A stretch of DNA of 64,000 nucleotides from Chenopodium formosanum (GCA_024500155.1 CM044872.1:50907460-50971459); one strand, 5' to 3'; shown: positions 34,823-46,880, numbered from the stretch's first letter. A program made the numbers and translations. Notes: generated by a model not told the origin, from the sequence alone.

Positions 34823-35514
34823 AGATCAATATTAAAGCTATCAAAAAAATTAATTATGTTGTTTCGTGTTTAATTTCATCTATGTGTGTTTTTTTTAATG
34901 TATTTAGTGATTGTAATAATAAAAAATAATAATTGCGTTTAATTATTATTTTATTAAGTAATGAGATTAATTTCTCTCAAAAAAAAGTAACGAGATTAAA
35001 TTTTTAACGGTAACGGTAAAGCGATTAATTTTTTCTAAGGAAATTAATTCAATTATTTAATTTGTTTAATCAAATTAGGAGGGAGAAAAGGTGGTGGGGT
35101 ATGGAAATATAGGAGAGAGAAAGTAAATGGGAAGGTTGATGAATGTAGGTATGGAAATGTAAAATGGGAAGGGTATGAGATGAAGTTAGTGGAAAGTGAT
35201 GTGGACTAATGAGGTGAGGAGAGAGAAATTATGGGGAGCCCCATGAATGTTGATGCTCTAATCCTACCTGGTTAAGGTTAATATACACATAACCATATTC
35301 CAAATCAAATATAATTAGTAGATATAACTTTTGTATCATATATGCTTATAAAATATTAAATGGAGGAAAAACTCGATTCTTAACAAGAAATTTTTTTATA
35401 CTAATTGATTAAGAATTATGATAGACCATAGTTAAAGAAAAAACTTTATTTATTTCGTTATGATATGCCCACATGCTTTTGTTATTTTTACAGAAAAAGA
35501 GAAATCTCTCTTAA

Positions 35515-35838
35515 GAGCAATTCCAATGGCAAGCTAATTTGACAATTAGTTTGCCATGCCACATAAGCTTTTAAGCTAATTATCATTTTAGCTACTTTTT
35601 GCTCTAATGGCTAGCTATTAGCTTAATAGTAATTGTTGGATAAAAAATACATGAAAAAAGCTTAATTGGTGCAATAAGCATTTTATTTAGGCAAGTTTAA
35701 TCCTCAAGCAAATTAGCTTGGCAAAGCTAATTTGCTTAGCCAAGCTAATTGAGTTTTCTAGCTCCAATGGTCAAGCTAATAGCTAGGGAATTAATCAAAT
35801 TACAAGCAAGTCCCTAGCTACAACCATTGGAGTTGCTC
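35515..35838. mobile_element. Tourist-type MITE (324 bp)
   Basis: The ends are GAGCAATTCCAATGGCAAGC and the inverse ACAACCATTGGAGTTGCTC, with TAA duplicated (35512-35514 and 35839-35841). The interior is rich in AAGCTAAT and ATTAGCTT. The GAGCA(A/T) termini resemble those of the two Harbinger transposons in the window, so a related transposase may have moved it. Confidence 0.88.
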
Positions 35839-36062
35839 TAAAGGCGAGAACTTGTAAACTCAAGTTCACAAACAATTAGGTCGACATATTTGACCCGAAA
35901 TTATTAGTGGGAGATTATGGTTAAAATTCAAACATTTAAAAACAATCAAATTTTAGGCGATTTTAAATTCTAAGGTTTAAAAGTGGGTTGTTGGATTAAA
36001 TATAAAATTTTCCAATAATAAGATATTCTGTATAAAATTAAATTGGGATATGTTTTTTTCAA

Positions 36063-37350
36063 AGGAAAATTTGCCAAAAAAAACCTTTTAGAAGCTTTTT
36101 GGTTAAAAAAAAACCACCACATTCATTTTTTTTGCGAAAGGAAACCTATTTCCTTAATTATCCTTTACATCTCTAATTAACTTAATTAGACTCTAATTTC
36201 CTCCCATTCCTTCTAATTAACCTCTAACCTACCCAATTACTTTAATACTCCCTCCGTTTCATAATGTTAGTCCTATATACTATTTTGGGTGTTTCAAAAA
36301 GATATACCCATATTGAATATATTTCATTTATAACTTTATTTTTTTTGGAATTAATAAGTTGTGGATTGATGACATGACTCTAAGTAAGGAAATCTTTCCC
36401 TTAAATTATGCAATTATGACTTGTGCTTTCCTAATAAAAAATTAAAATAGTTAAATAAGGTAAACTAATTATGAATTATATTGTACTTTAATGTTAGATT
36501 CCAAATATATTTATTTTCTTATTTTATGTGATTGATTCCATATGGGACTAACATTATAAAACGGAGGAAGTAATTAGATTTATTTATACATTAAAAAAAA
36601 AAACCAACACCCCTTCCCCTTCTTCCTCCCTTCCCCCTTCCTTGGAAGCAACCCACCCACCGAACTCGTCGCTCAGATCCCCTCACCTCTGGCGACCTAC
36701 CTCCACCACCAGTTGACCCTCCCTTTCCCCTTATCTCCGTTGGCGACCACCACCTCCCTTCGAATTTTTGGCTCTTATTTACTCAAACATGCTTAAATCA
36801 AGTCCAAATCAATTGCACTTTGCTTCTAAATCATTCTAGCATCACATACATATATAATTAAAGCCAAAACAAGCATCAATTATAAGCAAGGTGCACAAAT
36901 TTTAAAACCCCCAAATCGATTTTCTAGGGTTTTTCAAAATCAAGGAGGTGGTTGTCGGGCGGTGATTAGGGGGTAGGGAGGGTTGTCTGGCGGTGGAAGA
37001 GGTCGCCAGAGGTGGGGGACATGGACAGCGGGACTAGTGGGGGAGGGGGGTTGATGCCATGGGAGGAGGAAAGGGAGGGGTAAAGGGAGGAAGAAGGGGA
37101 GGGGTGGTGGTTTTTTTTATATATATTAATTAAATCTAATTATTTATTAATTTGATGGGTTAGAGGGTAGCTAGTAGATTTGACAAGAAATTAGAGTCTA
37201 TTAAGTTAATTAGAGGGTAATTAGGGAAATAGGTTTCCTCTCGCAAAAAAAAAAAAAAATGAACGTGGTTTTTTTTAACAAAAAAACTTTTAAAAGGTTT
37301 TTTTTTGTAAAATGATGTTTTTAAAAGGTTTTTTTTTGACAAATTTTCCT
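36063..37350. mobile_element. Foldback element A (1.29 kb), AGGAAAATTTG ends
   Basis: The ends are AGGAAAATTTGCCAAAAAAA and the inverse TTTTTTTGACAAATTTTCCT. Near-duplicate 7-mers flank it: TTTTCAA (36056-36062) and TTTTAAA (37351-37357). Farther in, pairing resumes (GGAAACCTATTTCCTTAATT near 36137 with its inverse near 37220). The left half carries a C-rich block (36605-36760), the right half a G-rich block (36945-37110). A Stowaway MITE sits inside. There is no transposase. It shares terminal sequence with elements at 37956, 44366 and 63473. Confidence 0.7.
36248..36570. mobile_element. Stowaway MITE nested in foldback element A (323 bp)
   Basis: The ends are CTCCCTCCGTTTCATAATGT and the inverse ACATTATAAAACGGAGGAAG (one-base bulge), flanked by TA (36246-36247 and 36571-36572). 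GTTAGTCCTATA is matched by GGGACTAAC at the other end. Confidence 0.88.
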
Positions 37351-37955
37351 TTTTAAAATTTTAATCTAATACAATTTGAAAAATGTTGTACCGATTTAGT
37401 ATTCTTTGGTATTTAATTTGTAACAATAAATTATTTTGACATACTTAATAACTATATGAACTTGAATCTTAATGAGAATAGTGCAAATTTCTAATTGTCT
37501 GTTGTAAGAACTTGCGAGTAGAAGTGAATGGAGGAAGTATGTAAAATAAGATTTGTCACGCGTCCACATGGAAAAGTTAGGGTATGGCTTATGCTTTAAT
37601 GGACTCGGCTTAGCATGCTTCCACATGGAAAAGTTAGGATATGATTTATACTTTAATGGATTCGGCTTAACATGTGTCCACATGGAGAAATTGCAATACA
37701 AAAAGAAAAATGTAATCATATTGATAAACTACTTTTATTTAATAACAAAACAAATGGGATGCTACAAGCAAAATTAGTACTACATAGCCCAAAACTACAA
37801 TAAAGACTAGACAAGCTATATGGTAATTGACGGATTGGTGAGCAATTTAACTACCGTCTCACTAATACTGTAATAGGGGTGAAATCAAGGGATGAGGTAA
37901 GCAATGGCCACCCCATAATTTTTTATACTAGTGAAATAAATTTGCTTTATTTTTT
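37351..37955. other. Spacer between foldback elements, with a tandem repeat
   Basis: It holds a 57 bp tandem repeat at 37561-37696 and otherwise AT-rich DNA with no recognised gene. Confidence 0.5.
37561..37696. repeat. 57 bp tandem repeat, about 2.4 copies
   Basis: CCACATGGAAAAGTTAGG and CCACATGGAGAAATTGC recur at 37564, 37621 and 37678, spaced 57 bp apart. Because 57 is a multiple of three, both strands show short open frames with a repeated 19-residue unit. Nothing else suggests that they are translated. Confidence 0.85.
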
Positions 37956-38971
37956 AGGAAAAATTGATTTTATAAATCTCAAATTTGGGCGGTTTACTAT
38001 GAAAAATCCCAACTATTTGTTATCCCTCAAAAGTCTCAACTTTGATACCCATTTTCTTTTAAAGATCCCAATAGGTCACCAAACCTTTTATTTCAAGTTA
38101 CAATCCACGTGTCAACACGGGATTGGTCAAAAAAAATTCAAAAAAAAAAATTAATTCAAAAAAAAAAAACAAAAAAAAATTAATAATAATAATAAAAGCA
38201 ACTACCACCCCCTTCCCGGAAAACACCCTACCCCTACCCCATCCCCGCCGGAAAATTGGCCCCCACCCCCGAAAACCCCTCCCCCGCTGCCGGAAAACGG
38301 CGCCCACCCCTCCCCCACCCTCGCGGAATCCTCCCACCCTAAACCGGAAAACACCTCCTCCTAAAACCTCCACCCTCGAAATCGCCCCTCCCCCCTTCCC
38401 CCACCCCTGAAATTGACTCACCGGGAGGGAGGGGGGTCGATTTCAGGGGTAGGGGAAGGGAGGGGGGGCAATTTTGAGGGTGGGGGTTTTGGGAGGGGGT
38501 GTTTCCGGTTTAGGGTTTAGGGTGGGAGGGTTTTGCAAGGGTGAGGAGGAGGGAAAGGGGTGGGTTTCGAGGGTGGGGGAGGGGTGGGCGTTGTTTTTCG
38601 GCAGTGGGGGAGGGGTGGGCGTTGTTTTCCGGCAGTGGGGGAGGGGTTTTCAGGGGTGGGGCCCGATTTTCCGGCGAGGTAGGGTGTTTACCGGGATGGG
38701 GGAGTGGGGGCTGGGTTGGGTTTTTTTTATTATTTTTAACTAAATCAGATTAAAAAAAAAACAATTAATTTTATTTTTTGGACCACTAAAATTCTGACAA
38801 GTGGCAATTTTTTTTAAAATAAAAGAGTTAACCTTCTTTTCAAGTAACCGGTCATCTTGGATCTTTAAAAGAAGATGGGTATTAAAATTGAGATTCTTAA
38901 GGGATAATGCATAGTTGAGATTTTTCATAGTAAATCGCCCAAAGTTGAGATTTATAAACTCAATTTTTCCT
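37956..38971. mobile_element. Foldback element B (1.02 kb), AGGAAAAATTG ends
   Basis: The ends are AGGAAAAATTGATTTTATAA and the inverse CTCAATTTTTCCT. The exact 7 bp duplication ATTTTTT is at 37949-37955 and 38972-38978. The arms pair over about 120 bp, for example GGGCGGTTTACTATGAAAAA near the left end and its inverse TTTTTCATAGTAAATCGCCC near the right. The centre is strongly C-rich (38200-38410) and then G-rich (38417-38730). There is no transposase. It is related at its tips to elements A, C and D. Confidence 0.8.
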
Positions 38972-38978
38972 ATTTTTT

Positions 38979-40015
38979 ATTCAAACTAAAATAAATTTGT
39001 ATGTGTTTGTAACAATGTTTGGTAGTTAGATCAACTAGCTCGATTTGCAGTTTAGATCACTTATGTGCATGCAAGTCAATGGTATGATCTTGGCCCCCTT
39101 GTAGTAAAATTTTTGGCCATTCCTTGTACTTGTTTCTCATAAATTTGGCCATTCCTTCATAATTTCAGCCAAATTTTCTCTTTATTTTAAATTGCACTAA
39201 GGTCCTGTTCTCTTCATTTCAAAAAAAAAAAATATTAAGTAAAAATAATTCCAGTTCAATAAAAATAATTTCAATTCAGTAAAAATAAGTTCAGTTTAAT
39301 AAAATTCAGTTTTCTTAAAGAAGACTTATAATAGAAAATCAGTAAAAATAATTTCAGTTCAGCAAAAGTAATTTCAGTTCCCTAAAATTAATTTAATTTC
39401 AGTAAAAATAATTTTGTTTCAGTAAAAACAATTTTAGTTTCAGCAAAAATAAGGTGAATAGAACGTTGTATGAATTATTAGATTATTAAAGGTGATCAAA
39501 GTTGAGTCAAGGTTGACTCTTGCCGAAACAAATGGTCGCTTGGCCAGTGTTGGGTCAAACTTGGTAAGGTCTGGCAAATAAATGCATTTAATCTAAAACC
39601 ACATATTGCCTTAAAGTAAATTCTAAAACCAGTTTTCTAGGTGGTCTTGGGTGGCCGGTAACAAGGGAGGGGGTCATTTCGATCGAGGAGGAAGAGCCCA
39701 GAGGGGGTAGGATTTTGGTGGGGGAGAATCAGGGAGTGGGAGTGGGAGTGGGGAATCAGGGTGGGGGTTGCCGCCGGACATGGGAGTTGGGCGTCGCCGG
39801 CGGGGCAAGTTGTGGCTGGTGGGTGGGGGTGGATTTTTTTTTTTAATTTATTTTAAATTATTGTTTATATTAACCTAAAGAGAATTTCTCAAAAAACAAC
39901 CACAAAAGCATCTTTATTTCCAATGACAAAAAAGGATTCTACCAATAACCAAGGAAGTTGCTTAACGCTTCTTTCTTTATTTAGACATTGACTTCACCCC
40001 AACTTTTTACCTTTC
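38979..40015. other. Upstream region of the carboxypeptidase gene
   Basis: It contains a possible MITE (39207-39464), a G-rich patch (39655-39830), and then AT-rich DNA leading to the TATA box. No other gene was seen. Confidence 0.5.
39207..39464. mobile_element. Possible MITE with internal TTCAGTAAAAATAA repeats
   Basis: It starts GTTCTCTTCATTTC and ends AAATAAGGTGAATAGAAC, which partly inverts the start and matches the ends of 9104-9226. The interior holds about ten imperfect copies of a unit of roughly 17 bp containing TTCAGTAAAAATAA. No target duplication is clear. Confidence 0.4.
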
Positions 40016-40023
40016 TATAAATA
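40016..40023 (+). promoter_or_regulatory. TATA box of the carboxypeptidase gene
   Basis: TATAAATA lies 70 bp upstream of the start codon at 40093. That would place transcription start near 40050 and give a short leader of about 45 nt, rich in CCACCAC. Confidence 0.65.
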
Positions 40024-40092
40024 ACTCCATCATCCAACCACTGTTAAAAAAACCCCACCACCACCGCACCAACCACCCCAACACCACTAAAA

Positions 40093-43000
40093 ATGGAAAC
40101 TTTCCGACAACATTTCATCCTTCTCCTCCTCCTCTGTATCATCACTTTCACTCAATCAGTTCCCCCGTTCTTGGGAAAATATGCCAAAAAACCCAACAAA
40201 TTATCATCATACAAATATAAAACCCAGTATTTTACTCAACAACTTGATCATTTTAGTTTCCAAGATTCTGGGAATTTTTCACAACGTTATCTAATTAATA
40301 CTGATAACTGGGTTGGAGCTCAGCGTAAAGGTCCCATCTTTATGTATTGTGGTAATGAAGGTGATATTGAATGGTTTGCTTCTAATTCTGGGTTTATTTG
40401 GGAAATTGCGCCTCGTTTTGGTGCCATGCTTCTCTTCCCTGAAGTATTTTCTCTCTCCTTTGACTTATCTATCTATGATTTTGACCATTTTGTGTAGTGA
40501 TGAATTTGTTGTTATTAATTTGTGATTATGAATTTGGGGTTGTTTGGCAATGGGCGGTTGGGTGTTGGCTTGTTTGCTTGACTTATTTGACTAGCTGGAA
40601 GTATTAGCTGTATAAGTTGGCTTTTTAAATTATTGTTTTAGCTGGCTGTTTATAAAAGTTTTTGGTAAAATTCTTAATGGTTGTTAGCTGTTTATTAGTG
40701 ATAAAGTGGGCCAACAAGCCAAAAATCAATAGAAAAAGCTACTCTTAATAGCTTTTGGCGGAAAAGCTAGCTTAAAAGCCAACAAAAAAGCCAACTACCA
40801 AACATATTTTTTGGCTGTTTACTAAAAAGCCAAAAGCCAGAAGCTAGGCAAAAAGCCAAAAGCCAAAAGCTAGGCAAAAAGCCAATTACCAAACACCCTC
40901 TTTTTTTCTTTCTACCCAACTGTGGGGTTTAATCTGGATTTTTGTCGTTTTTGTTGGATTATGATATATGTTGCCCACATTTATGCATCTAGTACATTTA
41001 ATAAATTGATGCTAGTATTAATTTGCCTGCATATCATGTTCTTAATATTGAATTGCAATTCTTGATGATGAAATCAACAAAATGAAGTGGTATTACTATT
41101 TATGGTCCATAATATATATCCTCTCACTTGTAATGTTGAAGTATTACTAGTAATTGACAGTTTACAGTACTGATGTAGGTTATTCTGTACTTTTTAAGAC
41201 TTGAATACCAATGCAATAGTATTTTTTTAATCCATTTGCATAGCATCACCTTAAAAGAAGGAACGCTATTTTTGGAAATTAAATGATATGGAGTAATAAA
41301 AAACACATGCTTGTTCCTTTCAAATTTAGCTGTCACATTGTGGTTAAACATAACACTGTCAACGTGACTATTGAATTTTGGATGAGGGGAACTCGTAGTT
41401 GTTATTGGAGATACATTGTGATATTTCATGTAGAATTGCACAGACACTTGTGACCATACAAAACTCGTAGTCTTTGAATTATGACGTATGTTGTATGAGA
41501 TCATACAAAACAAGAGTTAAATTGAGATTAAATTTAATCAGAAGATAATTCTTTGAGTTGATAATTTATTGCTCTTCTTATTGCATATCAAATTTAGATT
41601 AAACTTAGTAGCTCATTAGCTTGAAACACAAATTAGATAAATTCCAGATTTCCTTTTGTATATATATATCTTATATATTGTTACCATTTATTATGTTAAA
41701 ATGTTCAAAGAATTGGAGGTTTTGATCAGAGACTAGCTGTACTTGCTTACTTAGGAGTTCTGTAATTCTGTATAGAACAGTCTTCCTCAGGTTGAAGGAG
41801 ATATTTGTATTCTTTACGATATAAAGTTGAATAAAAATATGTACTGATGTTCTTTTTTGAAGATTGATGTGATCAGTGTTAATCGTTGATTGAAACTTTA
41901 TGTATGGCAGCATCGTTATTATGGAGAATCAATGCCTTATGGAAGCAAAGAGGAAGCATATAAAAATAGCACTACCTTATCATATCTCACAGCAGAACAA
42001 GCAATTGCTGATTATGCTGTGTTGCTCCGGGAATTAAAGCAAAATTTATCTGCGGAGGGTTGCCCTGTTGTATTGTTTGGTGGATCTTATGGAGGAAGTA
42101 TGATGCTGGTCCCTTTCTCTGTTCTGAATTTGCATTAGTAATTAGTTTTCTGTGTTTTAGTTGAAATTGCAACAATTTACTTCTAGTGTCGGCCAAACAT
42201 AAAAGTCAGGCATTTATTATACTTACATTTATACATGAATGAATGGAACAGTGTTAGCTGCATGGATGAGGCTCAAGTATCCACATCTCACAGTTGGTGC
42301 TCTTGCTTCTTCAGCACCAATACTTCAATTTGAAGATATTGTTCCACCGGAGACATTTTATAACATAGTCTCCAACGATTTTAGAGTCTGTATTCTTTTC
42401 CTCTCTCAATATTTAGGTACTAAATAGCATGAACCAAGCTAATGTTTGATGCAACTTACTCTCTCTACAGCGTGAAAGTATCAACTGTTTCAATACAATA
42501 AAGGAATCATGGGGTGAGTTGCAATCTATGGGTGAGAATGCAGATGGCCTAAACCAGCTTACCAAAACATTCCATCTTTGCGGGTAATACAAGTTTTTTT
42601 TTTATGACTTTCCTTATCCAATTTTAGAGATAAATTTTAGTTTTTTTGCTTATTCATGTTCTATTTATGTAATCTGAAATAGGGCACTGAAGACTAGTCA
42701 AGATCTTTCTGACTGGTTATCATCAGCTTATAGCTATCTAGCCATGGTAGATTACCCTTATCCTTCAGACTTCTTGATGCCTTTGCCTGGACATCCAATA
42801 AGAGAGGTTAGTCGGCTGCATTTTCTCTCTCTCTATCTCTCCATTATGTAGCTCATTTTCTTCAAGTCTTCAAAAGTTCAACTTACAGCTCAGAATTTTC
42901 TTATTTTTTGAGATTATCTAAACTGCATACCGACATAGGAATCTGTCTTCATGTTCAAGGTCAGCTGTAATTTAATATCTGTTAATTTCCAACTTAATCA

Positions 43001-46000
43001 GTTCCATTTTTGAACCTCTAAGATTTTGCCAACCCAATGTGACAACAATTAATGTTTTTCTGAGCACCAAGTCTCTGAAGTGTTGCTTGCTGATCAGTGG
43101 CTATTAGTAGTATTTTCACTTATGATAGATACTCATTGCTTTTGATGAATATATGTCGTATTTGAACTTAAAGAAAATTATTGACAAACTAGATAGTCCT
43201 TCACTATTTTTCTTTGGGGCAGAAAATTTTAAGCACTATAAATGCTAGCTAATTTAATGCAGGAATTTTGTGGTGTTAGTTCTGACTTTTATTGATGGAC
43301 CACTGATGTGTATAATCTAAGCATGTATGCTATTAGCCGTATTAGGCTAAAAGCCTTTTATTATACAGATAAAAGAAATTCCTTTAATTTGTTTGAACTG
43401 AAGAAGATATAGGGTTCTGACAAATCTTTTGGTCCCATGGATATGTGGGTGACTGTGTGGGATGTTTGCTTTCTCTTCTACTTGGTTTTAATGAATTAAA
43501 TCCTGAATTTGTGCTTAGTTATACATGCAAGTGCACTTAGCAGTATTTCTACTCTGTATTTTGACTTCCATGAGATCCTTTTAATAATAACTAAGAACAA
43601 GAGCAACCATCACCAAGTATGCATCCTGCTGCACATGTCCAAATGTATGAAGCCTCATTTCCTAATTGTCAATAACTCAATAGTCAGACATCTGTTTCTG
43701 AGAGAACATTTTCAAATTGTGAGCATAAATCTCGTAATTGCTTAGCAGTACACCTCTCTTTCAATTTATATGAAGGCTTGACATGAAATTTCTATTACTT
43801 ATTTTCTTAATAAGAATAATTACCCTTTTCAAAACATTGCTCTCATACTTGTAATAGTTGCTGCTGTTATTACTAGTAATATTTTGCTTCTTAGGTTTGC
43901 AAAAGGATAGACAGTGCTCCTGATGGTACCAGTGTTCTAGATCGCATATTTTATGGAGTAAGTGTATATTATAACTACACTGGGGCTGTTGACTGCTTCA
44001 AACTGGATGATGATCCTCATGGAATGAGTGGTTGGCAATGGCAGGTGCTGAATCCTCTTTGCAAATGAGGGAAAATTAGTTAATGAATAAAAAAAATTCA
44101 AATGATGTTCAATTAGGCATAGTGTGCAATCAATACATATAAATTGTCAGTGTGCTTCCTGTTTGTAGGCGTGTACTGAGATGGTAATGCCAATGTCTAG
44201 CGATCCTGAAAACAGCATGTTTCCTATATTTAACTTCAATAAAACTTATGAGGAAGAACGCTGCATGAGATCGTATGGAGTCAAGCCACGATTTAGATGG
44301 ATTACTACAGAATTTGGTGGACATGTAAGATTCCTTTTGATCTCTTTATGACTGCAATATATATAAGGAAAATTTGTGAATAGTGACCTCAAAAAAGAGG
44401 CATTTGTGAATTACTACCCCTAAAATAAAAGTTGCTAATTAATACCCCTAAAATCAATTAATTATGCCTATTACTACCTTCTCCTCTTTTCAGGTCACTT
44501 AAGCTTACTAATGACATCATTTTCCGGCCAAATTATAATTAGTGTCTTTTAAATCTTAATTAATTAAATAAACCCTAAATTACCACCCATCCACCTTCAC
44601 ACCACCGTCGCTCCACCTCTGGCAGCCCCTTACCCCATCCCCACCACCAGAAATTCCCCCTTCCCTAGCCCCACCACTGAAAATCCACCCTTTACCTTAC
44701 CCTCACCGCGAAACCCATCCCCTTCCCTTCCCTAACCCCTAATTACCGCCCTCCACCTTCCCGTAACACCTGAAAACTGTCTTATTCCCATCCATAACCC
44801 TCAATTGTTTCCTCCTCCTTTTCCCAAACCTAGAAATTAAACAGCCCCCGGCTCTTGCTTAACCCGCGATAACAACCAATTTTCCTTCCCCAATCCCAGT
44901 AATTGTCCTCCACCCTTTCCTTAGCCGCGAAAACCGCCTCCATTCGTAACCCCAAAACCTCATTTCTTTGCGTTCATGGTGTTCGGTGGTGGAGGCGGGA
45001 TGGACTCATGGTGTTCACCGGGGGAGGGAGGTGGGTTTGTGGTACACGATGAGGGAGGGGAGTCGCCGCTGGGAGAGGAGGGGGTTTGGTTTGTGGTAGG
45101 CGCTCGCCGGAAAAGAGGGCTAGGGTTTTTTAATTTTTAAATTAGGATTAATTAGGATTAAAATGATTAATATAATATTAAGATGACAAATGACGTCATT
45201 AATGAGTTAATTAGCCGGAAAATCCACTTAGGTAGTAATCGGTACAATTTATCACAATTTGGGTAGTAATTAACAACTTTTATTTTAGGGGTAGTAATTC
45301 ACAAATGCCCCCTTTTAAAGGTTGTAATTAACAAATTTTCCTATGTATAATTATCTTTAATGTATACATCTTATGTCAAGTGTAGTTTGTCATGATTCCT
45401 TACATCTTTACAGAGGAACTGTTCATATCCCACTTCTTCAGAGATATTATATGCATATCAGCATATGTACAGCTTTTCAAGTCCATTAATTTGTGTACTC
45501 CCTCCATCCCAACTTACCTGTCAGTGTTTATTTGCGTAAGATTTTATGCTAGTTAAACAGTAGAGGGAAGAAATGGGTGGGTGTGGCACTCAACTCAAAG
45601 AAAATTAAAGAGAAACAGTTTCTTAAAAAGGAAATAGGGTAAGTAAATTGGGATACCACAAAATGGAACATAGGGCAAGTAAAATGGAACAGAGGTAGTA
45701 CTTGATCTTGTTTGCAAGACTAGATTCTGGAAAGGCTTCAGTCTTTCTGACTGACCATTTTAACACGCGTAATAGCTTTTTAAGCTTGTTTAACACAATT
45801 TGGATTGGAAAGGTTGGTTCATTGCCATGTTAAGTTCTGCGTTCCTCTATTTATAAACAGGACTGCAAGTTAAACAACTTGCTGACTGTGATGAGTGGAC
45901 TTTTTTTTGTGAGTGGTAGTTTAAGGTGCTATTACTGTTTTTTTTATTTATGTTAAGTGATAGTTTCTAGCCACACTACTTAACATTGTCTGATATATTT

Positions 46001-46880
46001 TTGATTAATCAGTATATTTATTACATTGTCACTGACTTACAACTTCTGCTGCTACAAACGACTTTCGTGGAAAACAAAATTTGCTTCTGTAACTTGGACT
46101 TGATGACATTGAAATGAAAATCAATACTCAATTAATTCTGCTTAAATTGATGTGTGTTGTTGCCTTCATAGTATTTCTTGTGCTGGTAAATTATTTGCTT
46201 CTATTATATGGTATGGTAGCTTCATGTGGTTGTATGTGAATCTTAAGTGATGTCTGCTATTCGCATTGTGAAGGATTTTAAGACTACCTGGAAAAAGAGT
46301 GGGAGTAACGTAATTTTTTCAAATGGACTATTGGATCCGTGGAGTGGTGGCAGGTAAGACCATTACAGTTTACAGCAGTTGTGTAAACATAATTTTCTCG
46401 ACATTTTCCAATCTGATGGTCATTATTCTCAACTCCCCTTCAGCGTTCTGCAAAATGTCTCAGAATCACTGATTGCCCTTGTTACAGAAGAAGGTAGCAT
46501 GTTTCCTTTGTATTCTACTTTTAATCGATTACTTTCACCTTTTGAGACTTACATTGTAGATTAGTTACATTCTCATAGCTGTGTTTTGTCTAATTAATTT
46601 TCTGAGTTTCAGCAATACAGTCTAAATGAACATGATTTTTACTGATATTTCCTATGCTGATGCTCAACACATAGATTCATAGTTTATCTTGGTTCTGTAT
46701 AAGTAACCTTACTCTTTAACATATTTCAAATGTGCATCAGGTGCACATCACCTAGATTTGCGCGCTTCAACTCCAAATGATCCTGATTGGCTGGTCCAAC
46801 AAAGGACATCTGAGATTCGATTGATTAAAAGTTGGATCGATGACTACAACCAAGGGAAGGGCTCTGCTTTCACTATGTAA
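40093..46880 (+). CDS. Serine carboxypeptidase S28, lysosomal Pro-X carboxypeptidase-like
   Basis: Ten exons join in frame at GT-AG sites: 40093-40443, 41911-42097, 42252-42385, 42471-42583, 42683-42806, 43895-44044, 44169-44324, 46274-46353, 46444-46493 and 46741-46880. They give 494 residues, usual for the family. Residues 1-22 are a hydrophobic signal peptide. The chain reads YFTQQLDHFSF, then HRYYGESMP, GGSYGG with the likely nucleophile Ser176, NGLLDPWSGG with Asp426, and EEGAHHLDLR with the catalytic His at 451 or 452. S28 enzymes cleave the C-terminal residue after proline in vacuole, lysosome or apoplast. The substrate here is unknown. Potential glycosylation sites such as NFS and NYT fit a secreted protein. 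Introns 1 and 7 carry transposons. Confidence 0.93.
40536..40900. mobile_element. hAT-like MITE in intron 1 of the carboxypeptidase gene
   Basis: GGGGTTGTTTGGCAATGGGC at the left is matched by the inverse GCCAATTACCAAACACCCTC at the right. Inside, AAGCCAAAAGC and GGCTTTT motifs pair across a hairpin. GGGTGTTTGG-type ends are common in plant hAT MITEs. I could not find a clear 8 bp duplication, so the exact edges are uncertain. It lies wholly inside the intron. Confidence 0.5.
44366..45342. mobile_element. Foldback element C (0.98 kb) in intron 7
   Basis: The ends are AGGAAAATTTGTGAATAGTG and the inverse AATTAACAAATTTTCCT. The flanking 7-mers ATATATA (44359-44365) and ATGTATA (45343-45349) match at six positions. 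The arms pair for about 80 bp, including the exact 20-mer GGCATTTGTGAATTACTACC and its inverse, and continue through CCCTAAAATAAAAGTTG. The interior is C-rich (44575-44960) and then G-rich (44980-45080). No transposase is present. It adds nearly 1 kb to an intron of a gene that still reads intact. Confidence 0.8.
45498..45698. mobile_element. Stowaway-type MITE (201 bp) in intron 7
   Basis: The ends are CTCCCTCCATCCCAACTTAC and the inverse ATGGAACAGAGGTAG, with TA at 45496-45497 and 45699-45700. The terminal pairing is looser than in the other copies, so this may be an older insertion. Confidence 0.65.

Larger units (their letters stand above)
31296..35258 (+). mobile_element. PIF/Harbinger transposon 1, inactivated (4.0 kb)
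   Basis: The ends are GAGCATCCACATTGGTG and the inverse CATGAATGTTGATGCTC, with a TAA duplication (31293-31295 and 35259-35261). It holds the two genes typical of the superfamily on the same strand: a Myb/SANT-like DNA-binding protein (31775-32959) and a DDE transposase (33446-34822). Both are broken. The 31293-31775 and 34823-35258 flanks hold only the termini and untranslated DNA. Confidence 0.92.

Noticed and set aside
38098..38421. Gly-rich and Pro-rich open frames on both strands (also 38474-38753)
   Set aside because: They mirror each other through the C-rich and G-rich core of foldback element B and have no start context or homology.
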